A DNA stretch of 64,000 nt from Chimaeribacter arupi. GTDB taxonomy: Bacteria; Pseudomonadota; Gammaproteobacteria; Enterobacterales; Enterobacteriaceae. The stretch lies in NCBI RefSeq assembly GCF_002858805.1, contig NZ_PJZI01000006.1, positions 62,001-126,000 of the forward strand, in the 5' to 3' direction. A program made the translations under genes and the position numbers. The stretch's first letter is position 1; every line of letters begins with the position of its first letter. Positions 17,168-26,230 of the stretch are shown here, in pieces. The notes under the pieces are model-generated. The model did not search any database, was not told the origin of the DNA, and was given only the letters and a program-made list of their open reading frames with translations.

Positions 17168-17966
17168 TCTGCGATGCGTAGTGGTGGGGCGTCGTCCCCA
17201 TCACTTTACGAAACGCGTTGATAAAGTGGCTCTGGTCATAAAATCCCAGTGACATCGCGGCATCCAGGGGATGAACCTGATTGCGCAACAGGATGCGCGC
17301 TTTATGCAGGCGCAGTTGCATATGGTATTGCAGCGGCGGCATTCCCGTATGCTGTGTGAACCGGCGGACAAAATGATATTTACTCAGGCCCGCCACCTCG
17401 GCCAGCCTGTCAAGTTGGGGCTTAACGCTGAGGTTTTCGCGTAAATAGTCAATGACCCATTGGATCCTGTTTTCTTCATCGCGGGTTAACACCGCCTGCG
17501 GCTCCAATAATTCACCGCAGAGCAACACCAGCTCCTGCTCCTGGCTGCCGCCCGCCTCCTCACGCGCCGAGTCAGCAAAACGGCAGAGTGCGCCAAACAG
17601 CCGCGGATCGTTAAGAATCCCTTCCCGCAACACCGGGGCTTCATGGCCGCTCTGCATATTGTGTTCGGCTGCCAGGGTTTTCAACAGACACTGGGGCAGA
17701 TGCACGCTGACAAACTCCACGCGCTCGCTGCCAAAGTGTGAAGCCTGGATCGTGGCGGGGTTATATAAGGTGACCTGGCCACTTTTCACATACCCGGTGT
17801 GGCCCGAGAACCAGATTTCCTCCGTGCCGGTGAGGTTGGCGCTGATCACGTACTCATCATGCAGATGCCGGGGAAAGCCGGAATCACAGGCAATTACCCT
17901 GGAACACTCGATTCCGTTTTGACTGAACCACTCTGCCGAATGCAGCATCACTCCCGTCCCAGGCAT
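17160..17966 (-). CDS. AraC-family transcriptional regulator
   Basis: 268 residues. The N-terminal part is a cupin-like sensing domain of the LysE-associated AraC type; the C-terminal two-HTH domain is clear (LDRLAEVAGLSKYHFVRRFTQHTG and AAMSLGFYDQSHFINAFRKVMG). Convergence with the LysE gene is a common pairing and suggests control of amino-acid export. The start may instead be an ATG 18 bases on (MLHSAEW), which has GGGAG very close in front. Confidence 0.82.
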   Translation of the reverse strand: MPGTGVMLHSAEWFSQNGIECSRVIACDSGFPRHLHDEYVISANLTGTEEIWFSGHTGYVKSGQVTLYNPATIQASHFGSERVEFVSVHLPQCLLKTLAAEHNMQSGHEAPVLREGILNDPRLFGALCRFADSAREEAGGSQEQELVLLCGELLEPQAVLTRDEENRIQWVIDYLRENLSVKPQLDRLAEVAGLSKYHFVRRFTQHTGMPPLQYHMQLRLHKARILLRNQVHPLDAAMSLGFYDQSHFINAFRKVMGTTPHHYASQIR

Positions 17967-18086
17967 TACGCAACAATCATGATCAATATATTCATCAAAT
18001 CATTAACTGTCCGGGATTTCAACGGCCACGGTATGCCCGGTATATTTTTATCGGCAGCCGCCTGCCAAGGGCGGTGAAACGCGCTT

Positions 18087-18563
18087 TTATTCGGCAAAGT
18101 TCAGCAGCGCTTCCCCATCAAGGCGATAGCGTACCCATTCAGATTGCGGCTGCGCGCCGATGCTCAGGTAAAAATCAATGGCGGGCTGGTTCCAGTCCAG
18201 CACGCTCCATTCAAGGCGGCCGCACCGCCGTTGCACGGCATATTGCGCGATGGTTTTCAGCATCGCTTTTCCTGCGCCTTTGCCGCGAAAATCCGGGGAA
18301 ATGTAGAGATCTTCCATATAGATGCCGTTACGCCCAAGCCAGGTGGAGTAACTGGTGAAGAAAACCGCATACCCGGCGGTTTTACCTTCAATTTCACAGA
18401 TCAACGCTTCGGTTTTACTACCGGCACCAAACAGGGTTTCGCGGATCTCATCGGGGGTGGTGACGACTTCTTCCGGCGCTTTTTCATACACGGCCAGTTC
18501 ATAGATCATCGTGTAAATGGCGGTGGCGTCTTCCGGGCGGGCCTGGCGAATGGTGATGCTCAT
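18087..18563 (-). CDS. GNAT family N-acetyltransferase
   Basis: 158 residues, a single GNAT domain resembling the spermidine/spermine and thialysine acetyltransferase group (YELAVYEKAPEEV; FFTSYSTWLGRNGIYMEDLYI). The acetyl-CoA loop is RGKGAGKAML near residue 95. The substrate is probably a small amine; exact identity is uncertain. AGGAA lies 6 bases before the ATG. No operon partner. Confidence 0.82.
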   Translation of the reverse strand: MSITIRQARPEDATAIYTMIYELAVYEKAPEEVVTTPDEIRETLFGAGSKTEALICEIEGKTAGYAVFFTSYSTWLGRNGIYMEDLYISPDFRGKGAGKAMLKTIAQYAVQRRCGRLEWSVLDWNQPAIDFYLSIGAQPQSEWVRYRLDGEALLNFAE

Positions 18564-18790
18564 GAATTTTCCTGTGATTTCTGGATGGGTCAGGCATTGG
18601 GGGCGTCAAGCATAAGCATTATTGCCGGAAGAGTTAAGTGCAACGAAGTCATTGAATGATGAATATTATTCAGCCCGCGCCTGCTCTTTACCTGGCGCGG
18701 GCTGGGTAACGATGGCCTGCTCACTATCAGAAACGGGCATCAGGCGTTATCTTTCATTCACACCCTCATCGGGTAACTGAACGCCATTCA

Positions 18791-19522
18791 TCAAACCTGT
18801 GTCAGCCCACCATCCACACAGATCTCTGCGCCGGCGATATAGCTGCTTTCATCACTCGCCAGAAACAGCGCCGCATTCGCCACTTCTTCCGCTTTGCCCA
18901 TTCTGGCTAAGGGGATGGCGCTGATTATTCCACTGCGTACCTCCTCCGGCGCGGCCAGCATCATGCCGGTATCGATAGGGCCGGGCGCGACCACGTTAAC
19001 ACGGATGCCGCGGGCGGCGAGTTCACGCGTCCAGGTGCGGGCAAAAGAACGCAGTGCCGCTTTGCTGGCACCATACACGCCATATCCCGGCGTGCCGATG
19101 ACATCGGCAACCGACCCTATCAACACGACGCTGGCACCCGCTTTCATCAGTGGGAGCGCCGCCTGGAGGGCAAAAAGCGGGGATCGGACATTCAGGCCGA
19201 AAGTCTGATCAAAATGCGCGGGGGTGATGCCATCAAGGGTAGCGTACTCTGACATGCCGGCGTTAATCACCAAAATATCAATCTGGCCGGACTCCGATGT
19301 AATCGTCCCGACGATGCGGGTCAGCTCGCTTAGCTGGCTGACATCAGCGCGCAGCGGCCTGGCATCGCCAGTGAGGGTGTGGCCGGCGGCATCTAACTCC
19401 TCATCCCGGCGCGAGGTGAACCAGGCGGTGGCACCTTCACGGGCAAACCGTTGGGTAATGGCAAGGCCAATGCTTTTGGCACCGCCCAGTATCAGGGCAA
19501 CTTTGTTGTCTAATCGGCTCAT
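18791..19522 (-). CDS. SDR family oxidoreductase
   Basis: 243 residues. Rossmann motif GGAKSIGLAI near residue 12, NAG turn (LVINAGMSEY), catalytic Tyr in YGVYGASKAALRS, and the C-terminal SYIAGAEICVDGG. An upstream in-frame ATG is rejected because AGGAG lies exactly 7 bases before the ATG chosen (MSRLD). It is divergent from an HxlR regulator. Substrate unknown. Confidence 0.85.
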   Translation of the reverse strand: MSRLDNKVALILGGAKSIGLAITQRFAREGATAWFTSRRDEELDAAGHTLTGDARPLRADVSQLSELTRIVGTITSESGQIDILVINAGMSEYATLDGITPAHFDQTFGLNVRSPLFALQAALPLMKAGASVVLIGSVADVIGTPGYGVYGASKAALRSFARTWTRELAARGIRVNVVAPGPIDTGMMLAAPEEVRSGIISAIPLARMGKAEEVANAALFLASDESSYIAGAEICVDGGLTQV

Positions 19523-19594
19523 CTGCTGACTCCTGTTCGGATGGAAAACAGATGATATATTTTTTATACTTAATAACAATTACGCACTTTGTTT

Positions 19595-19605
19595 ATACCA
19601 GGTAT
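19595..19605. promoter_or_regulatory. candidate HxlR operator
   Basis: ATACC-A-GGTAT, a short palindrome between the divergent SDR and hxlR-type genes. HxlR proteins often bind ATAC/GTAT-type repeats; this assignment is by position and form. Confidence 0.35.
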
Positions 19606-19621
19606 CGCGGAGTATATCGCC

Positions 19622-20002
19622 ATGACACACATTGAGAGCACCAGCCTGAGGGATGTGGGAAAAACCCGCCCAGTCCTTGAGAACATCACCAATAAGTGGT
19701 CGATTTTAATTCTCACCGTGCTGTGTACTGAACCCGCCCGCTTTAATGAACTTCGCCGCCGGCTGGATGGGATTACGCACAAAGCCTTGTCTGACGCGCT
19801 TAAGCGGCTCGAACGCAATGGGCTGGTGCACCGGAAAGTGCTGCCTACGTCGCCGGTGAGCGTGGAGTACAGCCTGACCCCATTGGCAAAGACGCTTCAG
19901 GAACCTTTTATTGCGCTGTATGAATGGGCGCTGAAGCATGGGCCGGAAATGGAACAGGCTCAGGCGCGGTATGACACCACGCATCCGGACACGCCTTGTT
20001 GA
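19622..20002 (+). CDS. HxlR-family transcriptional regulator
   Basis: 126 residues from the ATG chosen (MTHIES); a TTG 33 bases upstream is in frame but lacks support. The winged HTH is typical of HxlR: KWSILILTVLCTEPARFNELRRRL, then ITHKALSDALKRLERNGLV and the SPVSVEYSLTPLAKTL wing. Members sense aldehydes, quinones or redox stress. Likely regulator of the divergent SDR gene. Confidence 0.83.
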   Translation: MTHIESTSLRDVGKTRPVLENITNKWSILILTVLCTEPARFNELRRRLDGITHKALSDALKRLERNGLVHRKVLPTSPVSVEYSLTPLAKTLQEPFIALYEWALKHGPEMEQAQARYDTTHPDTPC

Positions 20003-20062
20003 AAATCGCCCTATTGGCTTCCCAGCCCGGCAATACACCCTGTGGGGTGTTATCTGGGGGCA

Positions 20063-20941
20063 TCAGATTTTCATTCGCTTAAGATAATCAATCAACAGCC
20101 GTTGGCGTAATGAATAACGGTGAGCGTAAGGCCATACCACATAGAGTGGCGTCCCCGCATCAGTGAGGTGCTCGTTGAGCACTTCGCAAAGCTGCCCGGA
20201 GTCAAGATGGTGTTTAATCGACACCAAAGGCAGATAGGCAATACCATTTCCATTAAGCGCTAAATTAATTCTTGTATCAATGTCATTGCATATAATGGTC
20301 TGAGGGAGATGTAAAGACTTTATATTGGGTAAAGGCCAGGATTGAATCATGCCTGAATTTCTGGACCGATAATGAATCAAGGCGTGTGAAAGAAGGTCAT
20401 CAACTTTTTCAGGATGACCACAGCGGGTTAAGTAGCCGGGGCTGGCGACAAGCACACTATGAATATCCCCGATATAAAATGAGCGCAAATTGCCGTCAGG
20501 ATCGTTACCCACCCGTAAGGCTGCGTCATAATTTTCCCCGACCAAATCAACAAACCGGTCAGAGAAGTCAAATTCCACCTCAATTTCCCGGTGTTGTTCT
20601 AAAAAGTCATTAAATCGTTCACTGAACAGATGAGGGATGGGCGCTATGCTGATTTTTAATCGTCCGATGGGGCTTTCAGTCGACATAAGCATCGCATTTT
20701 GAATATTGTCCACCTCTTCCAGTATGCGTAGCGCATGGCTTAAAAAACGCTCCCCTTCATAGGTTAATGAAATTCTTCGGGTATTGCGCTGTAAGAGTTG
20801 TGCGCCAACACTGCTTTCCAGGCTGGTCACGCGCTTACCCACGGCAGAGGCACTTAACCCTAACGCCCGCCCCGCTGACACAAAACTTCCCACCTGTGCA
20901 ACCTTAACGAACACGGAAATTGCAGAGAGAGAATCGATCAT
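20063..20941 (-). CDS. LysR-family regulator divergent from the cyclitol cluster
   Basis: 292 residues in the CrgA/AaeR-like LysR subgroup (SFVSAGRALGLSASAVGKRVTSLESSVGAQLLQRNTRRISLT). The MIDSLS start is preferred because GAGG lies about 8 bases upstream. The DNA is AT-richer than that of most regulators in this window and matches the cluster it faces. Position alone makes it the candidate regulator of the divergent sugar-7-phosphate cyclase cluster. Confidence 0.83.
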   Translation of the reverse strand: MIDSLSAISVFVKVAQVGSFVSAGRALGLSASAVGKRVTSLESSVGAQLLQRNTRRISLTYEGERFLSHALRILEEVDNIQNAMLMSTESPIGRLKISIAPIPHLFSERFNDFLEQHREIEVEFDFSDRFVDLVGENYDAALRVGNDPDGNLRSFYIGDIHSVLVASPGYLTRCGHPEKVDDLLSHALIHYRSRNSGMIQSWPLPNIKSLHLPQTIICNDIDTRINLALNGNGIAYLPLVSIKHHLDSGQLCEVLNEHLTDAGTPLYVVWPYAHRYSLRQRLLIDYLKRMKI

Positions 20942-21177
20942 TGCTACCACCTCAGAAAATGCATTGCTGCCAAATCCGGCAACATAGACCGGAACGGTTG
21001 CTAGGTTATTCTACATCGTAAGTTAATGTAAAGTAGCGGTGGCGTTAATGCAGAAAACAGCATAACCCTGATTCTGAATTTATATACCGGTTGCATAAAA
21101 TTCGTAAACCAATAACACATGGTGACGATCGCCGGCGTTATATCCATTCTCTTTATCTAAGATTAAAAAGGAATAAT

Positions 21178-22409
21178 ATGACTATTAATTATCCTTCTAC
21201 AAAATCGGTTTACTCGCGCTCCCCGCTGGCTAAAAATACTGATTTGACCTGGAATATGCACGCCATTCAGGAGATTGATTATCAGGTTTCTGTGGTTAAA
21301 GATATCCTTAATCCGAAAAATCCGACGTTAGCACGCACCTGCTCAAAGCTGGCTGACCGGAATATGAAAACCAAAACAAAAAGACTGGTTGTCATCGATA
21401 AGAGAGTTGATGAGATTTACGGCGATAAGTTCAGAGAATATTTCGCCCTCTGGAATTTTGACATTCGCTGGAAAATCCTCTCGGGTGACGAAATTAATAA
21501 GAATGTGGAGTCAACCATTCAGGTGGCTGAAGCCATGGCAGACGCTGAATTATTACGCCGTGGTGAAGTGGTGAAGTGGTGATCGGCATTGGCGGCGGTG
21601 TCTTACTGGATGTCGTGGGTTTTGCTTCCAGCCTTTATCGTCGCGGCATTCCCTATATCAGGATCCCTACCACCCTCATGGGGCAGATTGATGCGGGTAT
21701 TGGTGTAAAAACAGGGATTAATCATGGTGATTATAAAAATCGCCTGGGCACCTATTTTGCCCCCTCGTCCGCACTCATTGACCCGATGTTTTTACAAAGC
21801 CTCGACCAACGCCATATTGCTAACGGTGTTGCCGAAATTATTAAAATGGCCCTGATTAAAGACAGAACCCTGTTTGAACTGCTTGAGGCCATGTCATCCC
21901 ATCTGACCCCGGAATCTTTTTCTTCAGACGATGATGTGATGAAAGAAATCATCACCCGTTCCATTGCCGGCATGCTGGCAGAGCTTGAACCCAATCTCTG
22001 GGAAGCTGAACTGGCTCGCTGCGTCGATTATGGTCATACATTCAGCCCGTCATTAGAGTTATTGGCTAATCCTGGGTTACTTCATGGTGAAGCGGTCGCC
22101 GTTGACATGGCATTGTGTGTGGCGTTAGCGAATGGCCGCGGGTTGCTCACGCCTGAAGAAACCGATCGCGCGCTTTCTCTTATCCAAAAATCAGGGCTAC
22201 CTCTTTCGCATCCTGTCTTCAATCTGCATTTACTTGAAAAAGCCTTGAGCGACACGATTAAACACCGCGACGGTTTACAACGTATCCCCTTGTCTGACGG
22301 CATCGGCAATGTTGTGTTCGTCAATGATCTGACACTGAATGAACTCGCCAACGCACTTAACTTTCTTGAGAAACATGAGAAAGCATTCGGCGGGGATGTC
22401 GCTGCATGA
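21178..22409 (+). pseudogene. sugar-7-phosphate cyclase (2-epi-5-epi-valiolone synthase-like), frameshifted
   Basis: Two fragments of one protein. The first runs 134 residues to a TGA at 21580-21582. The second continues from 21576 in another frame to 22409. Removing one 8-base unit (GTGGTGAA) restores a 407-residue reading frame with RRGEVVIGIGGGVLLD across the joint. The restored enzyme has the dehydroquinate-synthase-like fold of the sugar phosphate cyclases. It shows the NAD-site GGG, KTGIN and KNRLG loops, and zinc ligands Glu217, His284 (YGHTFSP) and His300 (LLHGEAV). Length and the HTFSP motif favour cyclases acting on sedoheptulose 7-phosphate rather than aroB; which C7 product is made is not certain. 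AAGGA precedes the ATG. As read, the gene is off. Confidence 0.82.
21560..21583 (+). repeat. 8-bp tandem repeat causing the cyclase frameshift
   Basis: GTGGTGAA at 21560-21567 and 21568-21575, followed by a third unit differing only in its last base (21576-21583). The unit length is not a multiple of three, so gain or loss of one copy switches the reading frame. Confidence 0.85.
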
Positions 22410-23428
22410 CCCGCACCACCACAGTCATAGACATCGGCGGGACGCATATGCGTTGGGCTGACTGGTCACTTGAAAGGGGGCTGGGTGAGCGTGGCCGTAT
22501 GCCGACACCCAGTTTTTATCGCCACCCCGATTTTCCTGTGTCCCGGTTACAGGCGCTCCTGGTTGATGCCATCTGTGAAATGCCGCCGCAAGGTAAAGAT
22601 GCCGTTGCCGGCATCTCTTTCGGCGCAGCGATGAACCATCTCACCGGCACGGTATATGCGTCCGCGCCGTTGTGGGCAGACCATGAGGTTCCTTTTGATC
22701 TGTTAAGTGCGCTTAATCGCCAAAGAAGTGATGTGGATTGGCGGGTCGTCAACGATGTCACAGCCGCCCTGCTGCATGTGATATCGACACCGTTATGTGC
22801 ACAGGATCGAAAAGTCATGCTGGTCACTGTCAGTACAGGCATTGCTGCCCGTACTATCGATCGCATAACCGGGCACATGCCGTTCGATGCAGGAGGATTG
22901 CAAGGTGAAATAGGCCATCTTCCTGCCGCCGCTGCGTTAGCGGGTGAACCTGTGGTGTTGAATTGTGACTGTGGCGCACCGGAGCACCTCTCCGCCTATG
23001 CCTCGGGACGGGGCATTGCAAAAATGGCGCAGGTTTTGCGGGAAAGGCAACCCTGTGAGTGGGCCGCATCAATGCCCGGCCGCCGGATGGCAGAAGGTTA
23101 TTCTCTTGAAGAGGCCTTTAAAGCCGGTGTCTGCGCTCACGACAGTATGGCAATCATGCTGCTCAACGCCGTTACCGCCCCGGTTGCTGACGTTTTACGA
23201 ACTGCCCTCTGCCTCGACCCCGATCTGGACAGAATCATCCTGACCGGCGGTGTCGCCGTGTCGCTTGGTGAACATTACAGAACGTCGGTGATCTCGCATC
23301 TCAACAGGCAAGGGCTTTACCTCACAGGAAAACTTCATCCGCGCTGGGCTGAAGACCGTATTGTTGTGTATGAAGCTGATTGCCTTATTGGGGCAGGTAT
23401 CGCTGCAACTATGGAGGCCCGGCAATGA
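22406..23428 (+). CDS. ROK-family sugar/cyclitol kinase
   Basis: 340 residues. The N-terminal phosphate motif is DIGGTHMRW, the catalytic region reads GLQGEIGHLP, and a cysteine motif NCDCG is a partial form of the ROK zinc site. The start ATG overlaps the cyclase stop (ATGA), showing translational coupling. In validamycin-type pathways a ROK-like kinase phosphorylates the C7 cyclitol at O-7; that is the best guess here, but glucokinase-like activity cannot be excluded. It belongs to a tightly packed run of genes with 1-6 base junctions. Confidence 0.78.
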   Translation: MTRTTTVIDIGGTHMRWADWSLERGLGERGRMPTPSFYRHPDFPVSRLQALLVDAICEMPPQGKDAVAGISFGAAMNHLTGTVYASAPLWADHEVPFDLLSALNRQRSDVDWRVVNDVTAALLHVISTPLCAQDRKVMLVTVSTGIAARTIDRITGHMPFDAGGLQGEIGHLPAAAALAGEPVVLNCDCGAPEHLSAYASGRGIAKMAQVLRERQPCEWAASMPGRRMAEGYSLEEAFKAGVCAHDSMAIMLLNAVTAPVADVLRTALCLDPDLDRIILTGGVAVSLGEHYRTSVISHLNRQGLYLTGKLHPRWAEDRIVVYEADCLIGAGIAATMEARQ

Positions 23429-24558
23429 CGGCGACGCATAAAGCGATGGTACGGCAACACGGCACGGTGTCCGTTCTGACGCAGGCCACCCCTTCTCCGG
23501 CAGGCTATGAGCTTCTGGTCAAGCCTCTCTACGCCGGGTTGTGTGGCACCGATATACAAATGCTGCGTGGCCTGCGTGCCGATCCCAGCCCGATCATCGG
23601 GCATGAAGGCATCGCCCGCGTGATAGCGGCCGGGGAACGTGTGCCCGATGAAGTGGGCGTAGGAACGCTCGTCTGCATTAACCCTACCCACCGTAACGAT
23701 CCTTCTTTTTTGCTGGGGCACAACGTTAAAGGGCTGCTGCAGGAGCGCGTGCTTATCCAGGAATCTGCCGTGCGCGATGGCCTGGTTATCCCGCTGGGCG
23801 AGCACCATAACTCGGTGCTCTCAACACTGCTGGAACCTTTAGCCGCGGTGCATTATGCGTTCAGTTTGCTTGCAGATCATCACCCCAGGACACTGGTTGT
23901 CTTCGGTGACGGCGTGATCGGGCATCTCGCGATCCGTGCGGCTGCCGCCTTGTTGGGATCGGATATTCGTATTGTGCATCTGCATCATACAGAGCAAGGA
24001 GTAGCCTGGAGTAAACAACACCGCGTAGCCGCCGTACGACCGGTGCTGAACAATGCCGCAGGTGCTGCACTGCTCTCCTCACTGCCTGAGGATGAGCGGG
24101 TAGGGGTACTGCTTGCCACGCCGCGTGATGCAACATTAGCCTGCCTGAATACCGCGCTTTGCTGCCTGCGCGGGGACACGACGATTGACTTGTTAGGGGG
24201 GCTGCCTTCCGACGCCTCTGCCCCTCTCTTGCCCAGCGTGGATCTCGCCTCTATCCGGGCAGCCAATTGTGGCGGGGCACCTAACCCCGGGGTCTCTTTC
24301 ACGGTGCAAACCAGCACGGGTAAATCAGTGCAGCTGACAGGGCACCGGGGGGTGGCTCACCGGCATTTACGCCATGCCGCCGCCGAGCTGGCCCGCCATC
24401 CTCTGCGTTACAGCGACCTGGTTACCCATGTCTTACCCATGAATGACGCTGCGGCTGTCATGAACCAGTTGGCGGGCTCCCGTGAACGCCTCGTTGCCGG
24501 TCGCAGACTCATCAAACTTGCGGTGCACATCAGCCCCGATAACCTGACTCAGGAGTAA
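23425..24558 (+). CDS. zinc-type medium-chain dehydrogenase (cyclitol cluster)
   Basis: 377 residues of the zinc-dependent alcohol dehydrogenase superfamily. The catalytic zinc ligands are visible as Cys in AGLCGTDIQ, His-Glu in IIGHEGIA, and Glu in LLEPLAAV. The coenzyme-binding segment (LVVFGDGVIGHLAIRAA) is present. The structural four-cysteine zinc lobe seems absent. The start overlaps the kinase stop (ATGA). It probably oxidises or reduces a ring hydroxyl of the C7 cyclitol. Confidence 0.78.
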   Translation: MTATHKAMVRQHGTVSVLTQATPSPAGYELLVKPLYAGLCGTDIQMLRGLRADPSPIIGHEGIARVIAAGERVPDEVGVGTLVCINPTHRNDPSFLLGHNVKGLLQERVLIQESAVRDGLVIPLGEHHNSVLSTLLEPLAAVHYAFSLLADHHPRTLVVFGDGVIGHLAIRAAAALLGSDIRIVHLHHTEQGVAWSKQHRVAAVRPVLNNAAGAALLSSLPEDERVGVLLATPRDATLACLNTALCCLRGDTTIDLLGGLPSDASAPLLPSVDLASIRAANCGGAPNPGVSFTVQTSTGKSVQLTGHRGVAHRHLRHAAAELARHPLRYSDLVTHVLPMNDAAAVMNQLAGSRERLVAGRRLIKLAVHISPDNLTQE

Positions 24559-24564
24559 AAACGT

Positions 24565-25308
24565 ATGTCACTGATTGGTCGTAAGGCCCTTGTGGTAGGT
24601 GGTTCAACCGGTATTGGCCGGGCAATTGCGGAGGCCTGGTCCCAGGCCGGTATGGACGTCACTGTCCTGAGCCGTTCAAAACCGGCTGACCCGGGTAATT
24701 TACGCTGGATGCCCGTAGATCTGACTGACACCCCCTCAGCACATGCTGCGTTGGTTGAAGTCTCTGGAGAGCCTTTACACGCGGTGTGTTTCGCGGCGGT
24801 GCATTATGGTGACCGGCGTTCACTGTTCTCTGAAACGCTGTTATCTGAGTGGCGTCAACAGCTTGAAGTCAATCTCAATGGGTTATGGCTGACGTTAAAC
24901 GCCACGCTGCCCGCGTTGCGAAAGTCCCGGCCGGGTCTATTCCTAAATGTTTCTTCCGAAGTTGTTTATAACGGCGGGCCGGGTCGTTCAGGCTATGCAG
25001 CGACTAAGGCTGCCTGCGCCTCATTGATCAACTCTCTTTATCAGGAAGAGAATGCTGAAGATGTCCAGTTTGTCTCCGTGCTTCCCGCCGGCATGGTGGA
25101 TTCCGCGGGGATTCGCCGTCGTCGGCCTGCTGATTTCGACTATTCAACGTATATGCGTTCGGAAAGCTTTGCCCCGATTGCCGTTGAGTTAGTGGCCAAT
25201 AAAGAGGTTTCCCGCAATGGGGACAGTTTGATCGTGAACAGTGATGGCAGCTGGCAGTCCGTACGCAACAGCCAACCAGCATCACAAAGCGATCGGAGCA
25301 GACTGTGA
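24565..25308 (+). CDS. SDR family oxidoreductase (cyclitol cluster)
   Basis: 247 residues. Nucleotide motif VVGGSTGIGRAIAEAW, a variant of TGxxxGIG; serine strand LFLNVSSEVVYNGG; catalytic Tyr-Lys in SGYAATKAA. AGGAG overlaps the stop of the preceding dehydrogenase, 6 bases before this ATG. A second reductase in the same operon fits stepwise redox editing of a keto-cyclitol such as valiolone or valienone. Confidence 0.8.
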   Translation: MSLIGRKALVVGGSTGIGRAIAEAWSQAGMDVTVLSRSKPADPGNLRWMPVDLTDTPSAHAALVEVSGEPLHAVCFAAVHYGDRRSLFSETLLSEWRQQLEVNLNGLWLTLNATLPALRKSRPGLFLNVSSEVVYNGGPGRSGYAATKAACASLINSLYQEENAEDVQFVSVLPAGMVDSAGIRRRRPADFDYSTYMRSESFAPIAVELVANKEVSRNGDSLIVNSDGSWQSVRNSQPASQSDRSRL

Positions 25309-26150
25309 AGCCAGTCGCTATTGGTTTGGTTGATTGGCGGCTGCCTGTAAAGGGGCCCGATGCCGTGAGATTAGCCTGCCAATTGGGCGCAGAGAGTATT
25401 CAGCTGGATTTAGGGGGGCCGGGCAGGGCGCCCTGGCTGGACAGTAAAGCAAGGCTGCGCGCAATGTGTGATGCGTTGGCTGAGACAGGCATTACGCCAT
25501 TAGCGGTCTCTGCCAATGTGCTTAACGATATCGGGATAACAGCGGGAAAAGGCACGCCTGCGGCAGAGCAGACGCAGCGTGTTATCAGGCGCGCGTTAGA
25601 TGCTGCTGCGACTATAGGCGCTCACCTGGTTTTCCTGCCCAGTTTCCGCGCCAGCGCTATCGACAGTGCTGCCGCCTTCGCCAGAACGGCAGACGTGCTG
25701 CACTGGGCGTGTTCAGAGGCGAAGGCGAGGAGGCTTTTGCTGGGTACCGAAAATGTGCTGTGTCCGGAGCAATTACAACGGCTGATTAACGCAGTGAGTT
25801 CTTCTGAGTTGAGGGTGGTACTGGATACGGGTAACCCATTAACCGCAGGCATTTCGCCCTGCGCTGTGTTGCAGGCAGCCATACCGGTTTTAGCAAACCA
25901 GGTACATATCAAAGGAGTTGATGACAAGAATGCACTGAGTAATAACGAGTCAGTTATCGTGGATACGCTTAATGAATTATACCAAAGGAAATTCCCTGTC
26001 AAAGCCCTGGTACTGGAGAACGATTATCGGGATGACGGAATAGAAAGGCTCAAGGCCGATTTATTATGGTTGAAAAACCATGTGGCAAAATATTGGGATG
26101 CTCCTGATGTTAATGCGCGGCCGCTTACGCATGTTACCCCGCTTTTTTAA
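25305..26150 (+). CDS. sugar phosphate isomerase/epimerase, TIM-barrel (cyclitol cluster)
   Basis: 281 residues of the AP-endonuclease-2/xylose-isomerase-like barrel (IolE, Hyi relatives). Metal-site strands are seen as LLGTENVL, VVLDTGNPLTAG and QVHIKGVDDKN. The GTG start overlaps the SDR stop (GTGA), so it is coupled. It may carry out an epimerisation or dehydration on the C7 ring; this is inference from fold and context. Confidence 0.72.
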   Translation: MKPVAIGLVDWRLPVKGPDAVRLACQLGAESIQLDLGGPGRAPWLDSKARLRAMCDALAETGITPLAVSANVLNDIGITAGKGTPAAEQTQRVIRRALDAAATIGAHLVFLPSFRASAIDSAAAFARTADVLHWACSEAKARRLLLGTENVLCPEQLQRLINAVSSSELRVVLDTGNPLTAGISPCAVLQAAIPVLANQVHIKGVDDKNALSNNESVIVDTLNELYQRKFPVKALVLENDYRDDGIERLKADLLWLKNHVAKYWDAPDVNARPLTHVTPLF

Positions 26151-26230
26151 TCGACAAGCAGTAAATTGAAATGAATAAACGCCGTAATAATTTTTTTATT
26201 TAACGCGTTTACCTTATTAAGGAGAGATGT

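Noticed and set aside
21178-22409. Housekeeping 3-dehydroquinate synthase (aroB)
   Set aside because: The restored protein is longer than usual AroB, carries the HTFSP-type motif and sits in a kinase/dehydrogenase/exporter operon rather than beside aroK.
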